Shown: positions 47,028 through 57,983, numbered from the stretch's first letter. The stretch: 64,000 bases of DNA from Sandarakinorhabdus glacialis (GCF_014643455.1 NZ_BMJM01000003.1:248905-312904); one strand, 5' to 3'. Notes: generated by a model from the letters alone, not told the origin. Numbers and translations: made by a program.

Positions 47028-48010
47028 ATACTGCCCTGCCCGATCCGTCGGCATCGCTGTCCGCGGATGCCGCCGACGAAGCGTTTGCAGCGATCCTCGA
47101 TGGCCGGGTCGCGGACGATGTGCTGGCGCGGTTCCTGACGGTGATGGCCGATCGCGGCGAGACGGTGGCGGAGATCGTCGCGGCGGCGCGGGCGCTCAGG
47201 ACGCGGCAAAGCTTTGCCCCGCACGCCCCCAATGCGATCGACGTGTGCGGCACCGGCGGCGACGGCCAGCACAGCCTGAACGTGTCGACGGCGGTGTCGC
47301 TGGTGGTCGCGGCGTGCGGGGTGAAGGTCGCCAAGCACGGCAATCGCGCCGCGTCGTCGAGCAGCGGTGCGGCCGATGTGCTGGCGGCGTTGCAGGTCCC
47401 CGAACTGCCGGTCGAGCGACTGGGCGCCTGCCTCGAGGACGTCGGCATCACCTTCCTGCACGCGGCGCGGCATCATCCGGCGATGGCGCGGGTGGCGCCG
47501 GTGCGGCGTGCGCTGGGCCGGCGGACGATCTTCAACCTGCTGGGGCCGCTTGCCAATCCGGCGGGGGTCAAGCGCCAGCTGGTCGGGGTGTTTTCGCCGG
47601 CGTGGACGCGGCCGATGGCGGAGGCGCTGGCAGAGCTCGGGTCGGAGCGTGCAATGGTCGTCCACGGCGATGGTTATGACGAATTGGCCGTTTCGGGCGA
47701 GAGTGGCTTTGCCCTTGCCGAGGACGGCGGCGTGACGACGGGTACGGTTACCCCGGATGCGGCCGGCGGCGGGATGCACCCATCGGAGGCGCTGCGGGGC
47801 GGCGACGCTGCCTATAATGCCGGGCGATTGCGGGCGTTGCTGGCGGGTGAAACCGGCGCCTATCATGATATAGTGGTGCTCAACGCGGCGGCGGCGCTGC
47901 GCGTCGCCGATCCGGCGCTGGGCTGGCCGGCGGCGGCGGCGCGGGCGCGGACGGCGCTGGCGCAAGGCGGGGCGGCGGATATCCTGGCGCGTTGGAGCGA
48001 TTTTCGATGA
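47024..48010 (+). CDS. trpD: Anthranilate phosphoribosyltransferase
   Basis: A 328-residue enzyme transferring phosphoribosyl from PRPP to anthranilate. Key motifs are '[20 protein letters not shown]' (PRPP loop), '[20 protein letters not shown]' and '[20 protein letters not shown]' (anthranilate site and conserved RT.FN.LGPL.NP). The start is GTG 47024, overlapping the trpG stop. Confidence 0.97.
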   Translation: MNTALPDPSASLSADAADEAFAAILDGRVADDVLARFLTVMADRGETVAEIVAAARALRTRQSFAPHAPNAIDVCGTGGDGQHSLNVSTAVSLVVAACGVKVAKHGNRAASSSSGAADVLAALQVPELPVERLGACLEDVGITFLHAARHHPAMARVAPVRRALGRRTIFNLLGPLANPAGVKRQLVGVFSPAWTRPMAEALAELGSERAMVVHGDGYDELAVSGESGFALAEDGGVTTGTVTPDAAGGGMHPSEALRGGDAAYNAGRLRALLAGETGAYHDIVVLNAAAALRVADPALGWPAAAARARTALAQGGAADILARWSDFR

Positions 48011-48023
48011 GCGATACACAGCG

Positions 48024-48815
48024 ATGAGCGACACACTGGCTGAAATCATTGCCTACAAACGTGAAGTCGTCGCGGCGGCGCGGGCGCAGCGCAGCCTCGG
48101 CGATCTCGAGGCTGCAGCAGCGGCGGCATCCCCGGTCCGCGGCTTTGTCCGCGCCATCGATGCGGCGCACGCGGCGGGCAGGTTCGCGCTGATCGCCGAG
48201 ATAAAGAAGGCCAGCCCATCGAAGGGCCTGATCCGCGCCGATTTCGTGCCGGCGACGCTGGCGCGGGCCTATGCCGCCGGCGGTGCGACGTGCCTGTCGG
48301 TGCTGACCGAGGATCGCTGGTTCCTGGGGTCGGACGCCTATCTGGCCGAGGCGCGCGCGGCGTGTGCCCTGCCGGTATTGCGCAAGGATTTCATCATCGA
48401 TCCATGGCAGGTGATCGAGGCGCGGGCGATCGGGGCCGACGCGATCCTGCTGATCATGGCGGCGCTTTCGGACGGACAGGCGGCGGAACTCGAGGCCGTG
48501 GCGGAAACGCTGGGGCTCGATGTGCTCGTCGAGGTGCATGACACCGAGGAGCGTGATCGCGCCCTCAAGCTGCGGACGCCGTTGCTGGGCATCAACAATC
48601 GCAATCTCAAGACCCTCCAAGTCGACCTGAAGGCGTCGTTCGAGATGGCCGACACGCCGGGGCGGACCTTGGTGGCGGAAAGCGGCTTGTCCGATCCCGA
48701 TGACCTCACACGGTTGGCGGCTGTCGGAATTCGCACCTTCCTGGTGGGGGAATCGCTGATGCGGCAGGCCGATGTGACGCGGGCAACGCTCGACCTGCTG
48801 GGAGCGGCGGGGTGA
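48024..48815 (+). CDS. trpC: Indole-3-glycerol phosphate synthase
   Basis: A 263-residue TIM barrel without a fused TrpF domain. Motifs are '[20 protein letters not shown]' (catalytic Lys), '[13 protein letters not shown]', '[19 protein letters not shown]', '[16 protein letters not shown]' and '[16 protein letters not shown]'. 13 bases after trpD; the stop overlaps the moaC start. A TrpF-like gene starts separately at 63758. Confidence 0.97.
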   Translation: MSDTLAEIIAYKREVVAAARAQRSLGDLEAAAAAASPVRGFVRAIDAAHAAGRFALIAEIKKASPSKGLIRADFVPATLARAYAAGGATCLSVLTEDRWFLGSDAYLAEARAACALPVLRKDFIIDPWQVIEARAIGADAILLIMAALSDGQAAELEAVAETLGLDVLVEVHDTEERDRALKLRTPLLGINNRNLKTLQVDLKASFEMADTPGRTLVAESGLSDPDDLTRLAAVGIRTFLVGESLMRQADVTRATLDLLGAAG

Positions 48816-49279
48816 GCCTGACCCATCTCGACCAGGCCGGCGCAGCGCGAATGGTTGACATTTCGGCCAAGGCGGCGACGCGGCGCGAGGCGGTTGCGGA
48901 AGGGTATATCGCCATCGGCAGCGCGGCGCTGACGGCGATCCGCGAGCAGGCTGTGGCGAAGGGCGACGTGCTTGCGGTGGCGCGGATCGCCGGCATCATG
49001 GCGGCCAAGCGCACCGCGGACCTGATCCCGCTATGCCATCCCCTGCCCATCGATGCGGTAACGGTCGACCTGGTCATCGAGGACGCCGGCGTACGGGTGA
49101 CCGCCATGGTGGCGACGACCCACGGCACGGGCGTCGAGATGGAGGCACTGACTGCGGTCACCACGGCGCTGCTGACGATCTATGACATGGCCAAGGCGAT
49201 GGACCGCGGCATGGTGATCTCGGGCGTGCGGCTGCTGCGCAAATCGGGCGGGCGCTCGGGCGAATGGGTCGCCGGGTAA
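48812..49279 (+). CDS. moaC: Cyclic pyranopterin monophosphate synthase MoaC
   Basis: A 155-residue enzyme of molybdenum cofactor biosynthesis, forming cyclic pyranopterin monophosphate after MoaA. Motifs are '[20 protein letters not shown]', '[20 protein letters not shown]' (conserved K.T.d.IPLCHP) and '[20 protein letters not shown]' with 'CDMCKA'-like '[11 protein letters not shown]'. It overlaps trpC upstream and moeA downstream (TAATG), extending the trp operon into cofactor synthesis. Confidence 0.97.
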   Translation: MSLTHLDQAGAARMVDISAKAATRREAVAEGYIAIGSAALTAIREQAVAKGDVLAVARIAGIMAAKRTADLIPLCHPLPIDAVTVDLVIEDAGVRVTAMVATTHGTGVEMEALTAVTTALLTIYDMAKAMDRGMVISGVRLLRKSGGRSGEWVAG

Positions 49280-50478
49280 TGGCCGGGCTGCTCGATGTCG
49301 ACGTCGCCCTGGCGCGATTGCTCGACGGCGAGGTGTCGTTGCCGGCGGAGACTGTCGATCTCGGCGCGGCACGGGGCCGGGTGCTTGCCGGCGATCTTGC
49401 GGCGTTACTGACCCAGCCGCCGTTCGCCGCGTCGGCGATGGATGGATATGCGGTGCGCTGGGACGATCTGCCTGGGCCATGGCGCGTGGTCGGCGAATCG
49501 GCGGCCGGGCGCGGCTGGAGCGGGACGGTCGAGGCGGGCGAAGCGCTGCGGATCTTCACCGGGGCGCCGTTGCCGGTGGGTGCGGATACCGTCGTCGTGC
49601 AGGAGGAAATCGAGCGCAGCGGCGACACGGCTCGACTGTCGGGCGAAGGGCCGCCCCGGCTCGGCGCAAATATTCGCAGGGCCGCCCAGGACTTTTCCAT
49701 GGGCGATGTGCTGGCGGCGACGGGCGAACGGTTGACCCCGGCGCGGATCGGCTTGCTGGCGGCAGGCGGACACGGCTCGGCGCGGGTCGTGCAGCGGCCA
49801 CGGGTGACACTGATCGCCACGGGCGACGAACTGGTGCCGCCGGGGACGATGCCGGGTGCCCACCAGATCGTCAGCTCGAACGGCGTCATGCTGCGGGCCC
49901 TGTTCGAAAGTGTCGGCGGGGCGGTCGATGATCCGGGGATCGTGCCGGACCGGCGCGAAGCGTTGGCGGCGGCGTTGTCGAAGGCGCGGGGCGACGTGGT
50001 GGTGACGATCGGCGGCGCTTCGGTGGGTGACCATGACCTGGTCGTGCCGGTGCTCCGCGATCTGGGCGCCGAGATGGATTTCTGGAAGCTGGCACTGCGG
50101 CCTGGCAAGCCGATGCTGGCGGGGCGGCTGGGGTCGAAGCGGGTGATCGGCCTGCCGGGAAACCCGGTGTCGGCGTATGTGTGCGCGCTGTTGTTCGTGG
50201 TGCCGCTGCTATGCCGCATGGGCGGGCGCGCCGAAGGTTTGCCGACGCGGCGACTGCCGTTGGGCAGCGCGTTGCCGGCCAATGGGATGCGACGTGACTA
50301 TATGCGCGGGCAGGTTACCGATGGCCGGGCGGACGCATTCTCGTCGCAGGATTCGGCATTGCTTGGGCGGCTTGCGGCTGCACAGGTATTGATCGTGCGA
50401 TTGCCCGGCGCGCCGGCAGCGGAACCCGGTGAAATAGTTGATTGCATTGCGCTTGACAGTATCGGAGACGTTCCCTAG
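49279..50478 (+). CDS. moeA: Molybdopterin molybdenumtransferase MoeA
   Basis: A 399-residue enzyme inserting molybdate into adenylylated molybdopterin. Features are '[20 protein letters not shown]' (family motif pPf..SamDGyAv), '[17 protein letters not shown]', the MPT-binding domain '[20 protein letters not shown]' with '[13 protein letters not shown]', and '[14 protein letters not shown]' then '[11 protein letters not shown]', '[11 protein letters not shown]'. ATG 49279 overlaps the moaC stop. Its stop codon lies within the tandem LexA-box array that precedes lexA. Confidence 0.96.
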   Translation: MAGLLDVDVALARLLDGEVSLPAETVDLGAARGRVLAGDLAALLTQPPFAASAMDGYAVRWDDLPGPWRVVGESAAGRGWSGTVEAGEALRIFTGAPLPVGADTVVVQEEIERSGDTARLSGEGPPRLGANIRRAAQDFSMGDVLAATGERLTPARIGLLAAGGHGSARVVQRPRVTLIATGDELVPPGTMPGAHQIVSSNGVMLRALFESVGGAVDDPGIVPDRREALAAALSKARGDVVVTIGGASVGDHDLVVPVLRDLGAEMDFWKLALRPGKPMLAGRLGSKRVIGLPGNPVSAYVCALLFVVPLLCRMGGRAEGLPTRRLPLGSALPANGMRRDYMRGQVTDGRADAFSSQDSALLGRLAAAQVLIVRLPGAPAAEPGEIVDCIALDSIGDVP

Positions 50479-50495
50479 ACGTTCTGCATGTGTTC
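50470..50495 (+). promoter_or_regulatory. Triple LexA (SOS) box upstream of lexA
   Basis: GTTC-CCTAGAC-GTTC-TGCATGT-GTTC: three GTTC direct repeats with exact seven-base spacers (50470, 50481, 50492). GTTC-N7-GTTC is the alphaproteobacterial LexA operator, so two overlapping boxes exist. They cover the moeA stop codon (50476-50478) and lie 19-44 bases before the lexA start. Confidence 0.85.
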
Positions 50496-50513
50496 CCTGA
50501 CGGAAGGACCGCG

Positions 50514-51209
50514 ATGCTGACGCGCAAGCAACAGGAACTGCTTAGTTTCATCGACACGCGGCTGCGCACCGATGGTGTCTCGCCGTCCTTCGAGGAAATG
50601 AAGGACGCGCTGCAGCTGCGTTCCAAGTCGGGCGTCCACCGGCTCATCAATGCCCTCGAGGAACGCAATTTCATTCGCCGCCTGCCCAACCGGGCGCGCG
50701 CACTCGAGGTGCTGCACCTGCCCGAAGCGATGCGCGGCAAGCCGGCGCTCAAGCTGGTGCCGCCTGCTGCTGCGCATGCGGCAGCAGCGCCGCGCCCTCC
50801 GGTGCAGGCGATGATTGCCGCCAACGACACAATCATCGTGCCGCTGCACGGGCGGATCGCGGCAGGCCTGCCCGTCGAAGCGCTCGAAAGCGATCGCTCG
50901 CTGTCGGTACCGGCGGCATTGCTTGGGCCGGGCGATCACTACGCGCTCGAGGTATCCGGGGACTCGATGATCGAAGCTGGCATCTTCGACGGCGACTATG
51001 CCCTCATCAAACGCTGCGAGGACGCCCGGGACGGCGACATCGTCGTGGCGCTTATCGACGAGCAGGAAGCGACGCTGAAGTATCTGCGCCGCGAGAAGAA
51101 CATCGTGCGGCTCGATCCAGCCAATTCGGCGTATGAGCCGCAGCGGTATCCGGCCAATCGGGTGCGGGTGCAAGGCAAGCTGGCGGGGCTGCTGCGGCGG
51201 TATCATTGA
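50514..51209 (+). CDS. lexA: SOS response repressor LexA
   Basis: A 231-residue repressor-protease. The N-terminal winged HTH starts '[20 protein letters not shown]' with '[20 protein letters not shown]' as the recognition region. The S24 domain has the Ala-Gly self-cleavage site in '[12 protein letters not shown]', the nucleophile Ser in '[19 protein letters not shown]', and the general-base Lys in 'EATLKYL'. ATG 50514 follows GGAAGGACC; the GTTC boxes upstream show autoregulation. Confidence 0.97.
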   Translation: MLTRKQQELLSFIDTRLRTDGVSPSFEEMKDALQLRSKSGVHRLINALEERNFIRRLPNRARALEVLHLPEAMRGKPALKLVPPAAAHAAAAPRPPVQAMIAANDTIIVPLHGRIAAGLPVEALESDRSLSVPAALLGPGDHYALEVSGDSMIEAGIFDGDYALIKRCEDARDGDIVVALIDEQEATLKYLRREKNIVRLDPANSAYEPQRYPANRVRVQGKLAGLLRRYH

Positions 51210-51283
51210 GGGACACGGGCTGGTCGAGCCTCAGCGCCAGAATTTGGCCGCGCCTTGGGTCGAGCCTAGTTACACTGCTGCAA

Positions 51284-51322
51284 AATGGGGTCTGGGGCCA
51301 AGGCCCCAGCCGTCCGAGGCCC
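51284..51322. repeat. GC-rich 3'-end repeat, family 2, copy 1
   Basis: Contains the stem-loop TGGGGCC-AA-GGCCCCA (51293-51308) in a 39-base block that is the reverse complement of the block at 57084-57124 with few changes. It lies between the convergent lexA and DUF2490 genes and probably terminates both. Confidence 0.7.
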
Positions 51323-51327
51323 TGCCC

Positions 51328-52032
51328 TCAACGCCGTATGAAAAGCGCAATCGAGAGAACATGGTTCACGCGCAGGTCGGCGTTGGGGCGGTTGATGGCC
51401 TGGTTGAGGTAGCCGGCTTCGATGGTGGATCTGCCCTGGATGGGGATTTCGACGCCGACGAAGCTGCGAAGCTGATCGAAGCCGCTGCGGGCGCCCCAGT
51501 CGGTGGTGTTGAGGTTGGCGAACACTTCGACCGTGGCCAGGGCCTTGATCGGGCGCGGGTTGGACTGGATGGGGACGACGGTCCGCAGCAGTTGGCGAAA
51601 GCGCCAGCCGGTGTCGCTGCCATCGGAGCGGAAGCGTTGTTCGAGGCGCGAGCGGGACGAGAGTTCGCCGATAGCAGTCTTGCCGAAAGACCAACCGAGC
51701 TGCTGGTAGACGCGGTTTTCCGTGTTGGCGCGGTTGTCGTTGATGTCGGTGGGAACATAGACATAGCCGAGATAGGCGCTGACCTGGCTGTTGATGCGCC
51801 AGCCGACTGCCGGCCGGACGTTGAGCTGGCGATAGGCGTCGTCACCGATGCCGCCGCGGGCCTGGAATTCGGCGAAATAGAGAAGGTTGCCGCTGACCGG
51901 ACCCATCGCGGTGACGTTGAGCCAGATTTGTTCGTCGTCGCGCGCGGCAGCGGGGCTTGCGGCAAGGGCAAGCCCGCACGCGAGCAAGCGCGCGAGGTGC
52001 CGTAGGGTTTTTGGTGTCCGAGAGTCGTTCAT
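51328..52032 (-). CDS. DUF2490 outer-membrane-type protein
   Basis: A 234-residue exported protein with signal peptide (RLLACGLALAASPAAARDDE). The mature part fits DUF2490: 'QIWLNVTAMGPVSGNLLYFA', 'YRQLNVRPAVGWRINSQVSA', 'TENRVYQQLGW', 'LSSRSRLEQRFRSDGSDTGW' and alternating strands to the end ('SIALFIRR'). It is thought to be a small beta-barrel of unknown function. ATG 52032 starts the signal peptide; the frame runs further upstream to 52152 into comEC. Confidence 0.8.
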   Translation of the reverse strand: MNDSRTPKTLRHLARLLACGLALAASPAAARDDEQIWLNVTAMGPVSGNLLYFAEFQARGGIGDDAYRQLNVRPAVGWRINSQVSAYLGYVYVPTDINDNRANTENRVYQQLGWSFGKTAIGELSSRSRLEQRFRSDGSDTGWRFRQLLRTVVPIQSNPRPIKALATVEVFANLNTTDWGARSGFDQLRSFVGVEIPIQGRSTIEAGYLNQAINRPNADLRVNHVLSIALFIRR

Positions 52033-52079
52033 CGCGCTGGCTATGGCGTATCGGGCGGCCTCGCGAAAGCATTGCGGCG

Positions 52080-54286
52080 TTACTGCAAGTCCGGCTGTGC
52101 ATCGACCGAAGGGCGTTTCGTGTAGCGCCGCGGCGCCGGATGGGGTCGCCACGGATGGTCGCCGATACGGTCATGAACGGTATCGACGCGCGCCGGATAG
52201 AGCCAGACGGCGACGGCCCCCGTGGTCCCCAGCACCGTGCGGTCGAACATTCGCCAGCGCGGCTTGCACCACTTCGGCATCCGCCGGTCGCTGATGACGA
52301 TGTCGGCGGCGGCGCAGGCGGGCTCGAATTTCTCGCGGTCGACATAATCGCGCGACAGGGTGGCGAGCAGCCGCCATTGCCGGCCATCGGCGGCGCGGAC
52401 GAGGCTGATGCAGGTGTCGGGGCTGCACGCCATGCCGGGCATATCGGCGAAACTGGCGGCATCGCCCTCGGCCGCCACCGCCTCGCCCCACATGCCGCGC
52501 AGGAAATCGCCGGTGCGGGGGCGCAGGAATGCCAGCCGCCCATCGGCAAGGCGGACAGCGGCGTTGCGGCCGTCGCTGCTGATGATGAGGTCGGGCGGCA
52601 CCGAAAGATGCGCGATGACCAGCCCCAGCCCGGCGACCCCAGCCCCCCACCAGCGCAGCCGGGTCCGCCACAACGCCAGCCAGAGCCCCCCGGCGATGAC
52701 CAGCGCGAACGCTGCCACGGGCATGGCCGGCATGCCGATGACGGCGCCGGGCAGCGCGGCGGTGGCGCCCGCGAGGGCGATCACCTGGGCGATGCTCCAG
52801 CCGACAAGCGGCCAGACCAGCGCGGCGATGCCAAGCAGTTCGGCGAGGAGCGCCAGCATCAGCAGCGGGATGATGACGAAGCTTGTCCATGGAATGGCGA
52901 TGACGTTGGCGATGACACCGTACAGCCCGGCGCGGTTGAAGTGGAACAGCCCGATCGAGGACAAGGCAAGTTCGGCGACCAGTCCGGTGGCAAGCAGGGC
53001 GGCGGCGTGGCGGCCGAAGCGGCGGAGCCAGCGCTCGTTTTCGGATGGCATCGAGAACCAGCGCCCCAAGGGCGATTCATAGAGCGCGACGATGGCGATG
53101 ACGGCGGCGAAACTGAGCTGGAAACTGGGTCCGAGCAGCGCCTCGGGACGAACCGCGAGGATGATCATCGCGGCGGCGGCGAGCAGGCGGAGGGACAAGG
53201 CCTCGCGGCCGATGACCATGCCGAAAAGGACGATCAGCGTCGCCAGGATCGACCGGACGACGGGAACTTCGCCGCCGGCAAGCAGCGTATAGGCGATGCC
53301 GACGAGCGCGGCGACGGCGACGGCGATGGTCTTGACGGGACAGCGGAGCGCGATGAACGGCGACAGCGCCAGCAGGCGGCGGGTCAGGAAGATGGCGCCG
53401 CCGACGACGACCGCGATATGCAAGCCCGAGATCGAGATGAGGTGCGCCAGCCCCGAATCGCGCATGACCTGGTTGGTTTCCAGCGGGATCGCGCCTTGAT
53501 CGCCGGTAACAAGCGCGGCGGCCATCGCCCCGGCTTCTCCCGGAACGGCGGCGATGATCCGCGCCGACAGCGCAGCGCGGGCGGCGGTGAGCCACGCCAG
53601 CACGCCCGATGGCCGCGGCGCCGGCGACACGATGTGGACCGTCCCCATCGGAAAACCGGTTGCACCGATGACGTCGAACCAGGCGCGGCGGGCAAAATCA
53701 TAGCCGCCGGGGATGGCCGCGGCGGCGGGCGGGGACAGCATGGCACGCAGTCGCACGCCGGCACCTGGGGCAAGGCCGGGCGGCAGCGCGCCGCGCAGCG
53801 TAATGCGAACGCGGGGCGGCAGGCCAGACGCCGCATCGGGAGCGATGATCAGCCGGACCTGGCCGCGACCGGCGCGGATTTCCGTCGTTTTGACGACGCC
53901 GGCGAATTCAAGAACCTGCCGTTCGACAAGGATCGGATGCGCTACACGCGCCGATCGCCATTCGGCAGCCCCCATCCCGGCAAGGGCGAGCACCGCCGCC
54001 GCCGCGAGTGGTCGCCAACGACCGACAAGCGCGGCGCCGCCGATGTGCCGGCAAGGCCAACAGCGACGGCAATACGCTGGCCCTGCCACGGCAGGAGAAA
54101 CCACGCAGCGATCCCGGCGGCAAAGGCCACGGGCAGCCATAGCGGGAGCGAATCGCGCTCGTTGTCGACAAACGTCCACCAATGTCGCCGCGCGCGAGTC
54201 TGCAGCGCCGCCAATTCCCATGGCGACGGCGCGGTTTGAACCGCTCCGATGCTTCTGCTAGGCACCGCCGAACCTGGCCCCGCCAT
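52080..54286 (-). CDS. comEC: DNA-uptake channel protein ComEC/Rec2, apparent frameshift near the N-terminus
   Basis: ComEC forms the inner-membrane channel for incoming single-stranded DNA. The DUF4131-type start (ATG 54286, MAGPGSAVPSRSIGAVQTAP; then 'ERDSLPLWLPVAFAAGIAAW') is in one frame. From about 54040 the protein continues in another ('GGAALVGRWRPLAAAAVLAL'), so one extra base there would give a normal protein of about 735 residues. Core competence domain: 'TGDQGAIPLETNQVMRDSGL', then 'AHLISISGLHIAVVVG', and many helices. The C-terminal metallo-beta-lactamase-like part is reduced, ending in a region with 'DIVISDRRMPKWCKPRWRMF'. If the lesion is real the protein would lack its first segment. 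Confidence 0.85.
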
Positions 54287-54335
54287 CCTGGTGTAACGCC
54301 CCCGTAACCGACGAAGAGCATTGGACAGATTGACG

Positions 54336-55796
54336 ATGGGCGCAAGCCGGCCGACCGAAGCGTCCGACACGGAAGTGGTGACGCGCTTTGCCCCCTCCCC
54401 GACCGGTTTCCTCCATATCGGCGGGGCGCGGACGGCGCTGTTCAACTATTTGTTCGCGAGGGCGAATGGCGGCCAGTTCCGGTTGCGGATCGAGGATACC
54501 GACCGGGCTCGGTCGACCGAGCCGGCGGTCGCGGCCATCATCGACGGCATGAGCTGGCTCGATTTCGAGTGGGACAGCGAGATCGTCTATCAATTCGCCC
54601 GCAGCGCGCGGCACGCCGAGGTTGCAAATTCGCTGCTCGAGAACGGGCATGGCTATCGCTGCTATGCGACCGCCGAGGAGCTTGAAACGATGCGTGCCGA
54701 ACAGCGCGCCGCCAAGCTGCCGATGCGGTATGATGGCCGGTGGCGCGATCGCCCGGCCAGCGATGCGCCCGAGGAGGCACCGTTCGTCATCCGGCTGAAG
54801 GCGCCGCGCGAGGGCAGCGTGACCATCGCCGACCTCGTGCAGGGACCGGTAACTGTCGCCAATGCCGAGCTCGACGACATGGTGCTGCTGCGCTCGGACG
54901 GAACGCCGACCTATATGCTCGCAGTCGTCGTCGACGATCACGACATGGGGGTTACCCATGTCATTCGCGGCGACGACCATCTCAACAACGCCTTCCGCCA
55001 GCTGGCGCTGATCCGCGCGTTGGGGTGGCCCGAGCCCGCCTATGCGCACATCCCGCTGATCCATGGCGCCGACGGGGCCAAGCTTTCGAAACGTCACGGC
55101 GCGCTGGGAGTCGATGCGTACCGGGACGAGATGGGCTTGCTCCCCGAGGCGGTCGAGAACTATTTGCTGCGGCTCGGTTGGGGACACGGCGACGACGAGA
55201 TCATCTCGCGCCCGCAGGCGATCGAGTGGTTCGACCTGGCGGCGGTCAATCGCGGGCCGTCGCGGTTCGACATGAAGAAGCTGGAGTCCGTCAACGGGCA
55301 TTACCTCAGGGCGGCCGACGATGCCCGGCTGGTGGTGCTGATTTCACCGCGCATCGCGGCCGAACTGGACCGGCCGGTGACCGATGGCGACCGTGACATC
55401 TTGCAGCGCAGCATGGCCGAACTGAAGAAGCGCGCCAGCAATCTTAATGACTTGGCGATGGCGTCGTTGTTCTACCTTCGCAGTCGCCCAATTCCGATGG
55501 ACGATGGCGCGGCCAAGCTGCTAGCAATGGCCGCGCCGGGCGTGCTGGCACGGGCGCGGGCGCTGTTTGGCAGCGTCAACGACTGGTCGGCGGCCGCCCT
55601 GGAGGAACAGGCACGGGCATTGGCAGAGGCCGAAGGGCTGAAGCTGGGCGCGGTTGCCCAGCCGCTGCGTGCCGCGGTAACAGGGTCGGCACAGTCGCCG
55701 GGGCTGTTCGAGGTGATGGCGGCGTTGGGCCGCGACGAGACATTGGGGCGCATCGACGACGCCCTCGCAACCGATACAGAAAGGGCCACTGCATGA
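54336..55796 (+). CDS. gltX: Glutamyl-tRNA synthetase
   Basis: A 486-residue class I synthetase charging tRNA-Glu. The HIGH motif is in '[20 protein letters not shown]' and the KMSKS-equivalent in '[20 protein letters not shown]'. '[19 protein letters not shown]' and the anticodon-binding alpha-helical cage at the C-terminus ('[20 protein letters not shown]') are typical of bacterial GltX. Alphaproteobacteria often carry two paralogues, one possibly discriminating; this one could be either. The start ATG 54336 lies 49 bases from the divergent comEC start; the stop overlaps gltA (ATGA). Confidence 0.96.
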   Translation: MGASRPTEASDTEVVTRFAPSPTGFLHIGGARTALFNYLFARANGGQFRLRIEDTDRARSTEPAVAAIIDGMSWLDFEWDSEIVYQFARSARHAEVANSLLENGHGYRCYATAEELETMRAEQRAAKLPMRYDGRWRDRPASDAPEEAPFVIRLKAPREGSVTIADLVQGPVTVANAELDDMVLLRSDGTPTYMLAVVVDDHDMGVTHVIRGDDHLNNAFRQLALIRALGWPEPAYAHIPLIHGADGAKLSKRHGALGVDAYRDEMGLLPEAVENYLLRLGWGHGDDEIISRPQAIEWFDLAAVNRGPSRFDMKKLESVNGHYLRAADDARLVVLISPRIAAELDRPVTDGDRDILQRSMAELKKRASNLNDLAMASLFYLRSRPIPMDDGAAKLLAMAAPGVLARARALFGSVNDWSAAALEEQARALAEAEGLKLGAVAQPLRAAVTGSAQSPGLFEVMAALGRDETLGRIDDALATDTERATA

Positions 55797-57079
55797 CTGA
55801 AACGGCGCAGATTTCCATCGACAAGAACAGCCGCGACTACCCGGTCCTGGCCGGCACAGTCGGCCCCGAAGTCATCGATATCCGCAAGTTATACGGCAAT
55901 ACGGGGCGCTTCACCTTCGATCCGGGCTTCACCAGTACCGCATCGTGCGAATCGAAGATCACCTATATCGACGGTGACGCCGGCATCCTCCTGTATCGCG
56001 GCTATCCGATCGACCAGCTTGCCGAAAAGTCGAGCTTTCTTGAGGTCGCCCACCTGCTGCTCAACGGCAATCTGCCGAATGCCGCCGAGAACGACGAGTT
56101 CACCAAGAACATCACCCGCCACACGATGATCCACGAGCAGCTGGCGCAGTTCTACCGCGGTTTCCGCCGCGACGCGCATCCGATGGCGATCATGTGCGGC
56201 ATCGTCGGCGCGATGGCGGCTTTCTATCACGATTCGACCGACATTCATGATCCCAAGCAGCGGATGATCGCCTCGCACCGGTTGATCGCCAAGATGCCGA
56301 CCCTTGCCGCGATGGCGTATAAATACTCGATCGGGCAGCCCTTCCTGTACCCCGACAACAGCCTGTCGTTCGCCGGCAACTTCCTGCGCATGACCTTCGG
56401 CGTCCCCGCCGAACCCTATATCATCGACCCGGTCGTCGAGGATGCCATGGAGAAGCTGCTGATTCTGCAGGCCGATCACGAACAGAACGCCTCGACGTCG
56501 ACCGTCCGCCTGGCCGGTTCGTCGGGCGCCAACCCGTTCGCCTGCATCTCCGCCGGCATCGCCTGCCTGTGGGGCCCGGCGCACGGCGGCGCCAACGAGG
56601 CGGCGCTCAACATGCTGCGCGAGATCGGCACCCCCGACCGGATCCCCGAATTCATCGCCCGCGCCAAGAACAAGGACGATCCGTTCCGCCTGATGGGCTT
56701 CGGCCACCGCGTCTACAAGAACTACGACCCACGCGCCAAGGTCATGGCCACAGTCGCCAAGAACGTGCTCGACAAGCTCAACATCAAGGACCCGATCTTC
56801 GATGTCGCCCGCGAGCTCGAGCGCATTGCCCTGAGCGATCCGTATTTCATCGACAAGAAGCTGTATCCGAACGTCGATTTCTACTCGGGCGTCGTCATGT
56901 CGGCGATCGGCTTCCCGACATCGATGTTCACAGTGCTGTTCGCTATCTCGCGGACAGTCGGCTGGATCGCCCAGTGGACCGAAATGATGGAAGACCCGGA
57001 ACAGAAGATCGGCCGCCCGCGGCAGCTTTACACCGGTCCGACGCAGCGGGATTTCGTGCCTTTGTCGAACCGGCCTTAA
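55793..57079 (+). CDS. gltA: Citrate synthase (type II)
   Basis: A 428-residue TCA-cycle entry enzyme of the hexameric Gram-negative type. N-terminal marks are '[20 protein letters not shown]' and '[18 protein letters not shown]'. Active-site residues are in '[20 protein letters not shown]', '[20 protein letters not shown]' (His), '[20 protein letters not shown]' (His and Arg) and '[16 protein letters not shown]' (catalytic Asp). Codon third positions are strongly C-biased compared with its neighbours, as expected for a highly expressed gene. Confidence 0.98.
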   Translation: MTETAQISIDKNSRDYPVLAGTVGPEVIDIRKLYGNTGRFTFDPGFTSTASCESKITYIDGDAGILLYRGYPIDQLAEKSSFLEVAHLLLNGNLPNAAENDEFTKNITRHTMIHEQLAQFYRGFRRDAHPMAIMCGIVGAMAAFYHDSTDIHDPKQRMIASHRLIAKMPTLAAMAYKYSIGQPFLYPDNSLSFAGNFLRMTFGVPAEPYIIDPVVEDAMEKLLILQADHEQNASTSTVRLAGSSGANPFACISAGIACLWGPAHGGANEAALNMLREIGTPDRIPEFIARAKNKDDPFRLMGFGHRVYKNYDPRAKVMATVAKNVLDKLNIKDPIFDVARELERIALSDPYFIDKKLYPNVDFYSGVVMSAIGFPTSMFTVLFAISRTVGWIAQWTEMMEDPEQKIGRPRQLYTGPTQRDFVPLSNRP

Positions 57080-57083
57080 TTTA

Positions 57084-57124
57084 AGGGCCTCCGGCGGCTG
57101 GGGCCTTGGCCCCAGACCCCAATT
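57084..57124. repeat. GC-rich 3'-end repeat, family 2, copy 2
   Basis: GGGCCTCCGGCGGC, then the stem-loop TGGGGCC-TT-GGCCCCA (57099-57114), then GACCCCAATT, five bases after the gltA stop. Oriented the same way relative to its gene as copy 1 at 51284. Confidence 0.7.
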
Positions 57125-57199
57125 GGTTGAATGCGCCTCATTCCCGGATCAGGGAGTGGGGCGTAGCTTTTTTAGGTTGGAGAGCGCTTTTGCGTCGGC

Positions 57200-57259
57200 G
57201 GGGGGCCACCCCCACCCGCTCGCGAAGACGCGAGTCGCCTCCCCCCTTGAGGGGGAGGA
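57200..57259. repeat. GC-rich 3'-end repeat, family 1, copy E
   Basis: GGGCCACCCCCACCC, a CTCGCGAAGACGCGAG stem, then CCTCCCCCCTTGAGGGGGAGG, five bases 3' of the stop of the nucleotidyltransferase gene. Both stems are nearly perfect. Confidence 0.75.
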
Positions 57260-57263
57260 AAAC

Positions 57264-57941
57264 TTAGGCGACCCAGGCCTCGGCCAACGACAAAGCGCGC
57301 GGGTCGTCGATGTCGATCCAGTCATGGGCCGAGATGTCCACGACATGGGCGCGGCCCTTGGCGGCGAGGGCGCGGACGCCGTCGGACAGGCCGGGGGACG
57401 GCAGCGGCGCCAGCGCGGCCATGAGTTCGGGAGTGATGAGAAATACGCCGCAATCGTGCGCGTCATAGGTGTTCAGTTGCTTGCCGATTGCAGTGATACG
57501 GCCCTGCCGGGTCGCAACGCGGGTGACATCGGCTTCATCGGCCCAAGGATGTCCCATGCGTCGGTCGATGCCGAGAACGAGGCCGGCATCGGGCGTGCCG
57601 GCGGCGGCGACGGTGGCATAGACGCCGGGGCTGGCGAGATGGTCGGCCATCAGCAGCAGCGATTGCGCCTCCAGCCGGGGCGCGGCGGCAAGAACGGAGA
57701 CGCCGTTCGGCTCGGCCCAATCAGGATTGTGGAGCGTTTCGGCACCGGCGGCCTGCGCCACGGCAGCGACCTCGTCGCCGCGATAGCCGGTGATCACCAG
57801 CGGGCAGGTGACGCCGGCCGCGCGCAAATTGTCGAGGATGCGGTGGAGCAGCGGCTTGCCGGCAACCATGGTCAGCGGCTTCGACGGGGACACCGATCGA
57901 AGCCGGGTGCCCTGCCCCGCTGCCAATATGATTGCCTGCAT
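57264..57941 (-). CDS. NTP-transferase, probable inositol-1-phosphate cytidylyltransferase
   Basis: A 225-residue sugar-nucleotidyltransferase fold: 'MQAIILAAGQGTRLRSVSPS' followed by 'KPLTMVAGKPLLHRILDNLR' (the GxGTRL...KPL pyrophosphorylase signature), 'LLLMADHLASPGVYATVAAA' (metal Asp) and 'DWIDIDDPRALSLAE' at the end, the last resembling the IPCT domain of archaeal/bacterial IPCT-DIPPS enzymes. With the inositol-phosphate synthase gene 42 bases upstream and two CDP-alcohol transferases beyond, activation of inositol 1-phosphate to CDP-inositol is the best guess. Another polyol-phosphate or sugar-1-phosphate remains possible. Confidence 0.7.
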   Translation of the reverse strand: MQAIILAAGQGTRLRSVSPSKPLTMVAGKPLLHRILDNLRAAGVTCPLVITGYRGDEVAAVAQAAGAETLHNPDWAEPNGVSVLAAAPRLEAQSLLLMADHLASPGVYATVAAAGTPDAGLVLGIDRRMGHPWADEADVTRVATRQGRITAIGKQLNTYDAHDCGVFLITPELMAALAPLPSPGLSDGVRALAAKGRAHVVDISAHDWIDIDDPRALSLAEAWVA

Positions 57942-57983
57942 GCGATCAGGGACCGGGGACGCCGCCCCCGGTCGCCAGAGGCT

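Noticed and set aside
50470-50478. Terminator between moeA and lexA
   Set aside because: The only structured sequence is the set of GTTC direct repeats, which do not form a stem.
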